This document shows, in pieces, positions 27,984 through 36,871 of a stretch of DNA of 64,000 bases. A program made the translations under genes and the position numbers. This stretch comes from UBA10649 sp963793105 (lineage in GTDB: Bacteria; Actinomycetota; Actinomycetes; S36-B12). The stretch is from positions 4,879 to 68,878 of the forward strand of contig CAWBZB010000005.1 of NCBI GenBank assembly GCA_963793105.1, written 5' to 3'. Numbering within the stretch: position 1 is the first letter of the stretch; each line of letters starts with the position of its first letter. Under the pieces are notes generated by a model that was not told the DNA's origin, searched no databases, and worked only from the letters and a program-made list of their open reading frames with translations.

Positions 27984-28945
27984 CTGGACCCGGTCAGTGC
28001 CGACGGAGCCTGCTCGGCGTCATGCTCCGGCGCGACCCCCCTCGTGCGCAGCGCCGAGGGGATGAACAGGACCGTCACCCACACGAGGCACGCGCCGATG
28101 ACGTGGACGATGACCAGCGCGGCCGGAACCCCCGTGAAGTACTGCGTGTACCCGATCACGCCCTGGACGACCGCGATCGCCAGCAGGAGCCAGGCCCGAC
28201 GGCGGGCGGCGGGCGGGGACGGGACCAGCGCGAGCGCGACGATGAGACCGACCAGGAGGCCGAGGAACAGCAGGACGACGTCCGCGTGCAGCCAGGAGAC
28301 GGTTCGCGGGTCGAACGAGAAGCGGCTCGCCGTCTCCACGTCCCCCGAGTGCGGTCCACTGCCGGTCACCAGCACGCCGAGGAAGACCACGGCCGCGCTC
28401 ACGCCCACCAGGGTCCAGGCAAGGACACCCACCGGTCGGGGGACGAGACGGGTGACCGGCCGGTCCCCGATGTCGCCTGACCGCACGACGAGGGCAACGA
28501 CCCCGGCGATGATCGTCATGGAGACCAGGAAGTGTGCGGACACGGTTGCGGGGTGCAGCCCGGTGAGGACGGTGATGCCGCCCAGGACGGCCTGGGCCAC
28601 GGTGCCGACCAACGGGATGGCAGCCAGCACGAGGAGGGCTGGGCGACGGGGGACGCCGGACCGGCGACGGGCCCGGGCGTCCAGGATCGCCGCCACGATC
28701 GCGGCCACCGCCAGGATCACGAGCACGAAGGTCAGCAGCCGGTTGCCGAACTCGACGTACTTGTGCCAGGACTCGGCCTGACGCTCCGTCGGCGTGATCG
28801 AGCCCTCGACGCATTCGGGCCACGTCGGGCAGCCGAGACCGGAGCCGGTGACGCGCACCACGGCGCCGGTGACGACGATGGCGGTCTGGGCGACGAGATT
28901 CGCGATGAAGATCCCGCGCACGGGACGCGAGCATGAGCCGGTCAC
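27980..28945 (-). CDS. ctaA: Haem A synthase
   Basis: Oxidises haem O to haem A. The 321-residue membrane protein has eight hydrophobic segments in two related halves, each with conserved histidines (for example GLHPATVSAHFLVSM and WLHADVVLLFLG). The N-terminal GAVVRVTGSGLGCPTWPEC with a Cys pair is the family signature. A GTG start without ribosome site, directly behind a TAGGCT box. Convergent with ctaB, with which it works. Confidence 0.94.
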   Translation of the reverse strand: MTGSCSRPVRGIFIANLVAQTAIVVTGAVVRVTGSGLGCPTWPECVEGSITPTERQAESWHKYVEFGNRLLTFVLVILAVAAIVAAILDARARRRSGVPRRPALLVLAAIPLVGTVAQAVLGGITVLTGLHPATVSAHFLVSMTIIAGVVALVVRSGDIGDRPVTRLVPRPVGVLAWTLVGVSAAVVFLGVLVTGSGPHSGDVETASRFSFDPRTVSWLHADVVLLFLGLLVGLIVALALVPSPPAARRRAWLLLAIAVVQGVIGYTQYFTGVPAALVIVHVIGACLVWVTVLFIPSALRTRGVAPEHDAEQAPSALTGSS

Positions 28946-28957
28946 GTTTTCAGCCTA
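28946..28957 (-). promoter_or_regulatory. Leaderless-type -10 box of ctaA
   Basis: Minus strand: TAGGCT (28957-28952), GAAAAC, then GTG of ctaA. The first three bases, TAG, are also the stop codon of the upstream ABC permease gene. Confidence 0.6.
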
Positions 28958-29711
28958 GGACCATCGGAAGGTCCGGACCGCGACGGCCGTTCCGGTGGCC
29001 ATCCACGCGAGCAGCACGATGAGGTCCTGAGGTGCCGGCGCCGTGCCCCAGACGAGGGCGGCCACCAGCGCGTCGGCCAGGGCACCGGAGGGCAGCCAGG
29101 AGGCGAGACTCGCCAATGGACCGGGCAGCGAGGCCGCCGGGACGACGACCCCGCCGAACATGATCAGGACCAGGAAGACGCCGTTGGCGACCGCGAGGAC
29201 CGCCTCGGCTCGCAGGAGCCCGGCCAGTGCCATGCCCCAGGCGGCGAAGGCGGCGGTGCCTGCCAGCAGGGCGGGAACCGCCCACGCCGTCCCGGCAGAC
29301 GGCCGCCAGCCGATCAGCACGGCCACGGCGGTCACGCTGGCGGCCGAGATGGCCGTGACGAGGGCGGTCGCCACGAGCTTGCCGCCCAGGAGTTCGCCCC
29401 GCGTGAGGGGAGTGGTGCCCAGGAACCGCAAGCGCCCCCGATCGGCGCTCGAAGCCGGTCGCGATGGCCAGGGAGGTGAAGGCGGTGCTGATCACCGAGA
29501 CGGTGAGGACCGTGGCGAGCGCCCTGGGGATCCGGGAGGGCCCGGAGTCCTGAACCACGACATCGGTCAGGGTCAGGCCGAGCAGGAGTCCGATGGGAAT
29601 CACGAGCGTGAGAAGCAGCTGCTCGCCGTTGCGCATGAGGAGCCGCGTCTCCCAGCCGGCGTGGGCGAGGATGCGTCGCCTCGCACCGACAACGGCGGAC
29701 CCGCCGTTCAC
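28955..29711 (-). pseudogene. ABC-2 type transporter permease, frameshifted
   Basis: The N-terminal part (from the GTG at 29711, overlapping the ATPase stop) reads ILAHAGWETRLLMRNGEQ, several helices, then AIATGFERRSG. The C-terminal part, 28955-29431 in another frame, reads RFLGTTPLTRGELLGGK and four more helices. Removing one G from the G5 run (29434-29438) joins them into ERRSGRLRFLGTTPL, the normal ABC-2 permease sequence, giving 251 residues. So there is a single +1 event in a homopolymer: a real inactivation or a sequencing error. The role with its ATPase (drug export or other) is unknown; its position next to ctaA is common in actinobacteria. Confidence 0.8.
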
Positions 29712-30619
29712 AGGTCGCCGACCAGGTCGACGATGACATCCTCCAGCGACCGACGCCCGACCGTGAGATCGGCGGTGCGCACCCCGTGCTGGGCGCACCA
29801 GGCCGCGATCGCCGACAGCACCATCGGGTCGGCCGCCCCGGTGACGCGGTACTGGCCGAGGGGGCCCTCCACCACGTCGCCATCGGGCGGGAGGATCGCC
29901 CTCAGCGAGCCGAGGTCGGCGTGCATGGGCCCGCGGAACGACACGCTCTCCTCCTCGCCGACCAGGCTCGCGATGGAGCCCTCGCGCAAGCCGCGACCGG
30001 CGGCCACGACGACCACGTGGTCCGCCAGGCGCTCGACGTCGTCCATGAGGTGGGTGGTGAGGACGACGGTCATCCCGTCGCTGACCCGGCTGCGGATGAG
30101 GTCGTGGAAGGCGCGACGACCCGTCGCGTCCAGGCCGGCGGTGGGCTCGTCCAGGAAGACCATCTCCGGCGAGCCGACGAGGGCGGCCGCACACTTGACC
30201 CGCTGCTGCTCTCCCCCGGATAGCCGACGGATGGGAGTGCGGACACCCGGGTCCACGCCGAGAGAGGCGAGCAGCTCGGCCGGGTCCTCCGCATTGGGGT
30301 ACAGGGAGGCCAGATAGCTCAGGAGTTCCAGCGGCCTCGCCGTGGCATAGAGGCCTCCGTCCTGCAGCATCACGCCCACCCGGCTCCGAAGCCGGGCCGG
30401 GGACGTGGCGCCGATGGGCGTCCCCAGGACCTCGACGTGCCCGGCGTCGGGGCGCCGCAGGCCCACGCACACGTCCACGGTGGTGGACTTGCCCGCGCCG
30501 TTGGGGCCGACGAGGGCGGTGACCTTGGCCGACGGAGCGGTCATGCTGAGTCCGGAGACGGCGGCACGTCCGCCGTAGCGGACCACGAGGTCGCTCACGA
30601 CGAGGGCGGAATCCGGCAC
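29708..30619 (-). CDS. ABC transporter ATP-binding protein (ABC-2 type)
   Basis: A 303-residue ATPase with Walker A LVGPNGAGKST, signature RRLSGGEQQRVKCAAAL, Walker B MVFLDEPTAGLD and switch VVLTTHLMDDVERL, followed by a C-terminal accessory domain of about 80 residues. It should energise the permease encoded directly downstream (overlap of four bases). The frame is open upstream of the start, but GTG at 30619 begins the ABC similarity and lies seven bases behind a TATAGT box (30632-30627). Divergent from sufR, as often seen. Confidence 0.9.
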   Translation of the reverse strand: MPDSALVVSDLVVRYGGRAAVSGLSMTAPSAKVTALVGPNGAGKSTTVDVCVGLRRPDAGHVEVLGTPIGATSPARLRSRVGVMLQDGGLYATARPLELLSYLASLYPNAEDPAELLASLGVDPGVRTPIRRLSGGEQQRVKCAAALVGSPEMVFLDEPTAGLDATGRRAFHDLIRSRVSDGMTVVLTTHLMDDVERLADHVVVVAAGRGLREGSIASLVGEEESVSFRGPMHADLGSLRAILPPDGDVVEGPLGQYRVTGAADPMVLSAIAAWCAQHGVRTADLTVGRRSLEDVIVDLVGDL

Positions 30620-30626
30620 GTGGCGG

Positions 30627-30632
30627 ACTATA
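30627..30632 (-). promoter_or_regulatory. -10 box of the ABC transporter genes
   Basis: Minus strand TATAGT, seven bases before the GTG start, a good -10 match giving a leader of at most one base. It shares a 71-base divergent region with the SufR site. Confidence 0.5.
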
Positions 30633-30677
30633 GGGGGAGCGCGGGGACCCCTCGGTTGGCGGATCCACCGATTTACG

Positions 30678-30691
30678 CAACAATGTGGTTG
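30678..30691 (+). promoter_or_regulatory. Putative SufR operator (CAAC-N6-GTTG)
   Basis: CAAC (30678-30681), six bases, GTTG (30688-30691). A palindrome of exactly this form is what I recall as the SufR site of Streptomyces suf operons. It covers the sufR start codon, so bound SufR would block its own operon. An AACAAT -10-like box (30679-30684) lies inside it. Confidence 0.6.
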
Positions 30692-31365
30692 TGAAATTCC
30701 CCGGAGAAGCCGCAGAGCGGGTCGCGCGCACCCTGCTTCGAGTGGGGCCGGCGACGGCAGCCGACCTGGCGGAGGACCTCGGGATGACGTCGGCAGGGGT
30801 GCGCCGGCATCTGACATCGCTCATCGACGACGGTCTCGTCGTGGCGCACGACCGCGCTCCGTACGGCCCGGCCCCCAAGCGGGGGCGCGGACGTCCGGGC
30901 AGCATCTTCACCCTCACGGAGGCCGGTCGCTCTGCCTGCGACCAGGCCTACGACGATCTGGCCCTGTCCGCCCTCAGGTTCATCTCCGAGGAGTTCGGGG
31001 ACGATGCCGTCGAGGCCTTCGCCACGGAACGCGCCCGTCGGCTGGCGGCGACGATCGGCAGCCCGGTCGGCGAGGCGACGCCTCACGACGTCGCCGACGC
31101 CCTGAGCCGGGCGGGATACGCCGCAGTGATCGAGCCGCGCGGGGAGGTCGCCGTTCAGCTGTGCCAGCATCACTGCCCGGTGGTCGATGCCGCGCGGGAG
31201 TTCCCGGTGCTCTGCGAGGCGGAGACCACGGAGCTGGGCCGCATCATGGGCCGGCACGTGACCCGCCTGGCCACCCTCGCGCACGGCGACGAGGTCTGCA
31301 CGTCCGTCATCTCCGCGGAGACCACCTCCGCACCCGGCACGACACCCCGAAAGGTCCCCGCATGA
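30691..31365 (+). CDS. sufR: Fe-S-sensing repressor SufR (suf operon regulator)
   Basis: A 224-residue winged-helix protein (HTH about 18-60: GPATAADLAEDLGMTSAGVRRHLTSL; wing GRPGSIFTLT). C-terminal cysteines in VQLCQHHCPV and PVLCEAET match the Fe-S ligands of the SufR family, which represses suf genes when the cluster is present. First gene of the operon; its stop overlaps the sufB start (ATGA). An alternative GTG start lies at 30685; both are inside the putative operator, and neither has a ribosome-binding site. Confidence 0.9.
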   Translation: MKFPGEAAERVARTLLRVGPATAADLAEDLGMTSAGVRRHLTSLIDDGLVVAHDRAPYGPAPKRGRGRPGSIFTLTEAGRSACDQAYDDLALSALRFISEEFGDDAVEAFATERARRLAATIGSPVGEATPHDVADALSRAGYAAVIEPRGEVAVQLCQHHCPVVDAAREFPVLCEAETTELGRIMGRHVTRLATLAHGDEVCTSVISAETTSAPGTTPRKVPA

Positions 31366-32783
31366 CATCAGCAGCGCAGGAAACCGCCGCCAAGATCGAC
31401 GACCTCGGTCGCTACGGCTACGGCTGGCACGACACCGACACTGCCGGCACGAACGCCCGTCGCGGTCTGAACGAGGAGGTCGTCCGGGACATCTCGGCCA
31501 AGAAGAGCGAGCCCCAGTGGATGCTGGACCTGCGGCTCAAGGGTCTGCGCCTGTTCGACAAGAAGCCCATGCCGGCGTGGGGCTCCGACCTCAACGGGAT
31601 CGACTTCGACAACATCAAGTACTTCGTGCGCTCCACCGAGAAGCAGGCGACCAGCTGGGACGAGCTGCCGGAGGACATCAAGAACACCTACGACCGCCTG
31701 GGGATCCCGGAGGCCGAGAAGCAGCGGCTCATCGCCGGTGTCGCGGCGCAGTACGAGTCCGAGGTCGTCTACCACGCGATCCGCGAGGACCTGGAGGAGC
31801 AGGGCGTGCTCTTCCTCGACACCGATACCGCGCTCCGTGAGCACGAGGACATCTTCCGCGAGCACTTCGGATCCGTGATCCCGGTGGGCGACAACAAGTT
31901 CGCGGCGCTCAACACCGCGGTGTGGTCGGGCGGGTCATTCATCTATGTGCCCAAGGGCGTGCACGTGGAGATCCCCCTCCAGGCCTACTTCCGCATCAAC
32001 ACCGAGAACATGGGGCAGTTCGAGCGCACGCTGATCATCGTCGACGAGGACGCCTACGTGCACTACGTCGAGGGCTGCACCGCACCGATCTACTCCAGCG
32101 ACTCGCTGCACTCGGCCGTCGTGGAGATCATCGTGCGCAAGGGGGGTCGCTGCCGCTACACGACCATCCAGAACTGGTCGAACAACGTGTACAACCTCGT
32201 CACCAAGCGGGCCATCGCCCACGAGGGCGCGACGATGGAGTGGGTCGACGGCAACCTCGGTTCCAAGGTGACGATGAAGTACCCGGCCGTCTGGATGACC
32301 GGGGAGCATGCCAAGGGCGAGACGCTGTCGATCGCCTTCGCCGGCGAGGGCCAGCATCAGGACGCGGGCGCCAAGATGGTGCATGCCGCCCCGAACACGT
32401 CCAGCAACATCATCTCCAAGTCGGTGGCTCGTGGCGGCGGTCGCACGTCCTACCGCGGACTCGTGCAGATCCTCGAGGGTGCGCACAACTCCAAGAGCAC
32501 GGTGAAGTGCGATGCCCTCCTCGTCGACGACATCTCCCGCTCCGACACCTACCCCTACGTCGACGTGCGTGAGGACGATGTCTCGATGGGGCATGAGGCA
32601 ACCGTCTCGAAGATCAGCGAGGACCAGCTCTTCTACCTGATGTCGCGAGGGCTCACCGAGGACGAGGCCATGGCCATGATCGTCCGCGGATTCATCGAGC
32701 CCATCGCTCGCGAGCTGCCGATGGAGTACGCCATCGAGCTGAACCGGCTGATCGAACTGCAGATGGAAGGAGCGGTCGGGTGA
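31362..32783 (+). CDS. sufB: Fe-S cluster assembly scaffold SufB
   Basis: Scaffold subunit of the SufBCD complex on which clusters are built. The 473-residue protein has the conserved YFVRSTEKQATSWDELPEDI region, FIYVPKGVHVEIPLQAYFRIN, the beta-helix core and C-terminal EDQLFYLMSRGL. It is continuous, without the intein found in some mycobacterial SufB. The ATG overlaps the sufR stop; the frame open upstream lies inside sufR and is shadow. Overlaps sufD by four bases. Confidence 0.97.
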   Translation: MTSAAQETAAKIDDLGRYGYGWHDTDTAGTNARRGLNEEVVRDISAKKSEPQWMLDLRLKGLRLFDKKPMPAWGSDLNGIDFDNIKYFVRSTEKQATSWDELPEDIKNTYDRLGIPEAEKQRLIAGVAAQYESEVVYHAIREDLEEQGVLFLDTDTALREHEDIFREHFGSVIPVGDNKFAALNTAVWSGGSFIYVPKGVHVEIPLQAYFRINTENMGQFERTLIIVDEDAYVHYVEGCTAPIYSSDSLHSAVVEIIVRKGGRCRYTTIQNWSNNVYNLVTKRAIAHEGATMEWVDGNLGSKVTMKYPAVWMTGEHAKGETLSIAFAGEGQHQDAGAKMVHAAPNTSSNIISKSVARGGGRTSYRGLVQILEGAHNSKSTVKCDALLVDDISRSDTYPYVDVREDDVSMGHEATVSKISEDQLFYLMSRGLTEDEAMAMIVRGFIEPIARELPMEYAIELNRLIELQMEGAVG

Positions 32784-33952
32784 CCGTGCTTGCCCCCCCG
32801 CCCACGGACCACTCGCCGAGGGTCGCGTCGTCGGACATCGAGGCCTTCAGGATCCCCGGGGGTCGCGAGGAGGAATGGCGCTTCGCGCCCGTCGAAGAGC
32901 TGGCGATGTTCATGTCCCTCGATCCGGAGGCGGGCGCGCTCACGGCCGTCGACGATGCTCATGTCGAGGTCGTGGACATCAGCGCGGCGGACCCGACCAC
33001 CTGGCTGCCCACCGACCGCCCCTCGGCAGTCTCCCTGGCCGGCGTGCGACGTGCCGTGAACGTGCGCGTGGCCGACGACGAGGTGGTCGACGCCCCCATC
33101 GTGGTCGAGCTTCGCGGATCCGCGGACGCGAACTACGGGTACGTCGACGTGCGCGTCGGCCGGCACTCGCGGGCGACCGTGGTACTCGTCCATGATGCGT
33201 CCGTCGACGTCAGCGGATCCATCATCACGCAGGTGGGCGACGGCGCCGAGCTCACCATGCTGTCCGTCATCGACGGCCCCCCCGAGCGGATCCACCTGTG
33301 GCAGTGGCATGCCGAGGTCGGACGGGACGCCCGTTTCGTAGGGGCCGCGCTCACCATCGGCGGGCGAATAGTCCGGATCCTGCCGTCCGTGTCGTACGCG
33401 GGCCCGGGCGGCTCGGCGGAGCTGCTGGGTGCCTTCCTCGCGGACAGCGGCCAGTATCTGGAGCACCGCATCTTCGTCGACCACGACCAGCCGCACTGCT
33501 CAAGCCACGTCGTCTACAAGGGCGCGCTGTCCGGACCGGGTTCGCACACGGTGTGGGTGGGTGATGTCCTCGTGCGCCGAACGGCGACCGGCATCGACAC
33601 CTACGAGCTGAATCGCAATCTCCTCCTCGACGACGGTCCGCGCGCGGACTCGGTGCCGAACCTCGAGCTCGAGACCGGCGACGTCGTGAGCGCAGGACAC
33701 GCGAGCGCAACCGGCAGGTTCGACGACGAGCAGCTGTTCTACCTCCAGTCCCGCGGCATCCCGGAGCGGGTGGCGAGGCAGCTCGTCGTCCGCGGCTTCT
33801 TCGTCGACGTGCTTGCCCGGATCCCGTCGCTGGAGTGGCGTGAGCGGGTACTGACCCGCATCGGCCAGCGATTGGGCATGGACCTCGAGCATCATGACGA
33901 GGCCGCCGAGGTTCTCCAGGGCATCGCCGACACCAGCGGGGCTCGCGCATGA
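32780..33952 (+). CDS. sufD: Fe-S cluster assembly protein SufD
   Basis: Partner of SufB in the SufBCD scaffold. The 390-residue chain starts with a short disordered part, then GGREEEWRFAPVEEL, and has the C-terminal family region DEQLFYLQSRGIPERVARQLVVRGFF. GTG start overlapping the sufB stop (GTGA); its own stop overlaps the next gene (ATGA). Normal length for actinobacteria. Confidence 0.94.
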   Translation: MTVLAPPPTDHSPRVASSDIEAFRIPGGREEEWRFAPVEELAMFMSLDPEAGALTAVDDAHVEVVDISAADPTTWLPTDRPSAVSLAGVRRAVNVRVADDEVVDAPIVVELRGSADANYGYVDVRVGRHSRATVVLVHDASVDVSGSIITQVGDGAELTMLSVIDGPPERIHLWQWHAEVGRDARFVGAALTIGGRIVRILPSVSYAGPGGSAELLGAFLADSGQYLEHRIFVDHDQPHCSSHVVYKGALSGPGSHTVWVGDVLVRRTATGIDTYELNRNLLLDDGPRADSVPNLELETGDVVSAGHASATGRFDDEQLFYLQSRGIPERVARQLVVRGFFVDVLARIPSLEWRERVLTRIGQRLGMDLEHHDEAAEVLQGIADTSGARA

Positions 33953-34299
33953 GCGGATTCACCGAGGTCTGCCTGGTGTCCGACGTCGCCGTCAACTCGG
34001 CGAAGCGGGTGACCGTCGACGGCACCGTCATCGCCGTGGTCCGCACTCCCGACGGCGTGTACGCCATCAACGACCGCTGCTCGCACGCCGATGTGTCGCT
34101 GTCCGAGGGCGAGGTGGAGGGCTGCGCAATCGAGTGCTGGCTCCACGGATCGGCCTTCGACCTGCGCACCGGCAAGCCGCTCAGCCTGCCGGCCATCGTC
34201 GCGGTGCCCGTCTATCCCGCCCGAGTCATCGGTGAGGGCGACGCGGCCGTCATCGAGGTCGATCCCACGCCCGTCCCCGCCGACTCCCTCGCCGGCTGA
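33949..34299 (+). CDS. Rieske-type ferredoxin in the suf operon
   Basis: A 116-residue soluble Rieske [2Fe-2S] protein of the non-haem dioxygenase ferredoxin kind. The ligands are Cys44, His46 (RCSHADV) and Cys63, His66 (CWLHGSAF). It has no signal peptide or membrane helix, so it is cytoplasmic. The gene overlaps sufD and is followed by sufC, a placement typical of actinobacterial suf operons. It probably carries electrons to, or from, the assembly machinery; the exact partner is unknown. Confidence 0.88.
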   Translation: MSGFTEVCLVSDVAVNSAKRVTVDGTVIAVVRTPDGVYAINDRCSHADVSLSEGEVEGCAIECWLHGSAFDLRTGKPLSLPAIVAVPVYPARVIGEGDAAVIEVDPTPVPADSLAG

Positions 34300-34308
34300 A
34301 CCCGCCGG

Positions 34309-34338
34309 CCACCCACGAACCCGCCACCCACGAACCCG
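34309..34338 (+). repeat. Two tandem 15-bp repeats before sufC
   Basis: CCACCCACGAACCCG is repeated perfectly at 34309-34323 and 34324-34338, in the 60-base gap before sufC. No known function; possibly a duplication that changes spacing or mRNA structure. Confidence 0.8.
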
Positions 34339-34359
34339 CACAAGGAACCGAGGAATCAC

Positions 34360-35121
34360 ATGAGCATCCTGGCCATCGACGACCTGCACGCATCGGTCAC
34401 GACCGACGCCGGACCCCGGGAGATCCTTCGCGGGGTCACCCTCACGGTGGAGTCGGGCAGCACCCACGCGGTGATGGGCCCCAACGGATCGGGGAAGTCC
34501 ACCCTGGCGTACGTCATCGCCGGGCATCCGAAGTACGTGGTGACGCAGGGTTCGATCACCCTTGACGGCGAGGACGTTCTCGCCATGTCCGTCGACGAGC
34601 GCGCCCGTGCCGGGCTGTTCCTCGCGATGCAGTACCCGGTCGAGGTACCAGGAGTGTCGGTCTCCAACTTCCTGCGGACGTCGGCGACGGCCGTACGCGG
34701 CGAGGCGCCCAAGCTGCGCACCTGGGTCAAGGAGATGAAGGAGGCGATGGCGGCCCTCCAGATGGACCCCGCCTTCTCCGAGCGCAACGTCAACGAGGGG
34801 TTCTCCGGCGGCGAGAAGAAGCGCCACGAGATCCTGCAGCTGTCCCTCCTCAAGCCCAAGATCGCCATCCTCGACGAGACCGACTCCGGCCTGGATGTGG
34901 ACGCCCTCCGCGTCGTCTCGGAGGGGTTCAACGCGTTCCGCGAGGAGACCGGCGTGGGCACGCTGCTCATCACGCACTACACGCGCATCCTGCGCTACAT
35001 CTCGCCGGACCACGTGCACGTCTTCTTCGACGGCCGCATCGTGGAGTCGGGCGGACCGGAACTGGCTGCGGTACTTGAGGCGGACGGCTACGAGCGCTTC
35101 ATCACGGCACCGGCCTCCTAG
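34360..35121 (+). CDS. sufC: Fe-S cluster assembly ATPase SufC
   Basis: ABC-type ATPase that drives SufBCD. The 253-residue protein has Walker A MGPNGSGKST, the SufC-specific VEVPGVSVSNFLR, signature GFSGGEKKRHEILQ, Walker B AILDETDSGLDVD and switch LITHYTRILRYI. ATG preceded by AACCGAGGAA. Fifth gene of the operon. Confidence 0.97.
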   Translation: MSILAIDDLHASVTTDAGPREILRGVTLTVESGSTHAVMGPNGSGKSTLAYVIAGHPKYVVTQGSITLDGEDVLAMSVDERARAGLFLAMQYPVEVPGVSVSNFLRTSATAVRGEAPKLRTWVKEMKEAMAALQMDPAFSERNVNEGFSGGEKKRHEILQLSLLKPKIAILDETDSGLDVDALRVVSEGFNAFREETGVGTLLITHYTRILRYISPDHVHVFFDGRIVESGGPELAAVLEADGYERFITAPAS

Positions 35122-35130
35122 GCGGCCAGC

Positions 35131-36411
35131 GTGATCCAGCCCCTCGACGTCGACAGGATCCGGAAGGACTTCCCGATCCTCCAGCGCACCGTGCGCGACG
35201 ACCGCCCCCTGGTGTACCTCGACAGCGCGGCAACGAGCCAGAAGCCGTATGCGGTGCTGGATGCCGAACGCGCCTTCTACGAGACGTCCAACGCGGGCGT
35301 GCATCGCGGGGCCCACCAGCTGGCCGAGGAGGCGACCGACGCCTACGAGGACGCCCGCAGCGCCATCGCGTCTTTCGTGGGAGCCGAGGCCGAGGACCTG
35401 GTCTTCACCAAGAACGCCACGGAGAGCCTGAATCTGGCGGCGTACGCGTTCTCGAACGCAACGGCCAAGGCCGCGCAGGGAGCCGACGACGTCGATCCGC
35501 GATTCGTGCTGCGTCGCGGCGACAGCATCGTCGTCACGCAGATGGAGCATCACGCGAACCTCGTGCCCTGGCAGGAAGTGTGCGCCAAGACCGGCGCCAC
35601 GCTGCGATGGATCGGGTTGACCGACGACGGCCGCCTCGACCTGTCCGAGCTCGACACCGTGATCGACGAGACGACGCGGGTCGTCTCGGTCGTGCACCAG
35701 TCGAACCTCCTGGGCACCATCAACCCGGTCGCCGCCATCATGGCGAGGGCGCACGACGTGGGCGCGCTCGGGATCGTGGACGCCTGCCAGTCCATTCCGC
35801 ACATGCCCGTCGACGTTCGTGCGCTGGGGGCGGACCTGGTGGCATGGAGCGGGCACAAGATGCTCGGGCCTACGGGGATCGGGCTCCTCTGGGGGCGCCG
35901 GGAGGTGCTGCGGTCGATGCCGCCCTTCATCACGGGCGGTTCGATGATCGAGACCGTCTTCATGGAGCACAGCACGTATGCGGATCCGCCCAAGCGGTTC
36001 GAGGCCGGCAGCCCCATGGTCGCCCAGGCCGTCGGTCTGGCCGCCGCGGTCCGGTACCTCGAGGACCTCGGAATGGACGCGGTCGCGGCACACGAGCACG
36101 GCCTGACCGGATACGCCATCGAGCGGCTCGCCGCGATGCCGGGCGTGCGACTGATCGGTCCGGCCGACGACGTCGACAGGGGAGGCGCGGTGTCCTTCGT
36201 CGTCGAGGGGCTCCACCCGCATGACGTGGGCCAGTTCCTCGATGACCACGGTGTCGCGGTCCGGGTCGGGCATCACTGCGCCTGGCCGACCTGCCGACGG
36301 TTCGGTGTACCTGCGACGACGCGGCTCTCGACGTACATCTACAACGATCGTGCCGACATCGACGTGGCAGTGGAGGGCATCGTGGCCGCCCAGAAGTTCT
36401 TCGGGGTCTGA
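35131..36411 (+). CDS. sufS: Cysteine desulfurase SufS
   Basis: PLP enzyme that takes sulphur from cysteine for cluster assembly. The 426-residue chain has VYLDSAATSQKP near the start, the PLP lysine in AWSGHKMLGPTGIG (about 243) and the catalytic cysteine in VRVGHHCAWP (about 382). A GTG start nine bases after sufC. Followed by its partner sufU after one base. Confidence 0.96.
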   Translation: MIQPLDVDRIRKDFPILQRTVRDDRPLVYLDSAATSQKPYAVLDAERAFYETSNAGVHRGAHQLAEEATDAYEDARSAIASFVGAEAEDLVFTKNATESLNLAAYAFSNATAKAAQGADDVDPRFVLRRGDSIVVTQMEHHANLVPWQEVCAKTGATLRWIGLTDDGRLDLSELDTVIDETTRVVSVVHQSNLLGTINPVAAIMARAHDVGALGIVDACQSIPHMPVDVRALGADLVAWSGHKMLGPTGIGLLWGRREVLRSMPPFITGGSMIETVFMEHSTYADPPKRFEAGSPMVAQAVGLAAAVRYLEDLGMDAVAAHEHGLTGYAIERLAAMPGVRLIGPADDVDRGGAVSFVVEGLHPHDVGQFLDDHGVAVRVGHHCAWPTCRRFGVPATTRLSTYIYNDRADIDVAVEGIVAAQKFFGV

Positions 36412-36412
36412 C

Positions 36413-36871
36413 ATGGATCTGGAGTCCCTGTACCAGGACATCATCCTGGACCACTACAAGCATCCGCGCGGCAAGCACCCGCTCGCCGAGCCGTCGGGGG
36501 AGTCGCACCAGGTCAACCCGACGTGCGGCGACGAGGTCACCGTCCAGGTCGCCCTCGATGACGAGGGTCACCTCATGGTCGGGTACGACGGCCAGGGCTG
36601 CTCGATCTCGCAGGCGAGCGCGAGCGTGATGTCGGAGATGGTGACGGGTGCCGCCCCGGCGGCGGCCGACGCGGTACGTGCGGCCTTCGTCGAGCTCATG
36701 CGCAGCAAGGGTGCGGCGGAGCCGGACGAGGACGTGCTCGGCGACGGCGTGGCCTTCGTGGGCGTGGCGAAGTACCCGGCTCGCATCAAGTGCGCCCTGC
36801 TGCCCTGGATGGCACTGCAGGATGCTGAGGCGAAGGCAGGAATCGGAATCGACCAGGAAGAGGGAACATGA
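36413..36871 (+). CDS. sufU: Fe-S assembly sulphur-transfer protein SufU
   Basis: Zinc-dependent sulphur acceptor for SufS. The 152-residue protein has the ligand set Cys38 and Asp40 (NPTCGDEV), Cys63 (GQGCSISQAS) and Cys127 (RIKCALLPW), with the SufU-type insertion relative to IscU. The ATG at 36413 lies one base after the sufS stop. Its stop overlaps the next gene (ATGA). Confidence 0.95.
   Translation: MDLESLYQDIILDHYKHPRGKHPLAEPSGESHQVNPTCGDEVTVQVALDDEGHLMVGYDGQGCSISQASASVMSEMVTGAAPAAADAVRAAFVELMRSKGAAEPDEDVLGDGVAFVGVAKYPARIKCALLPWMALQDAEAKAGIGIDQEEGT

Noticed and set aside
31362..32783. Intein in SufB
   Set aside because: The SufB sequence is continuous at normal length.
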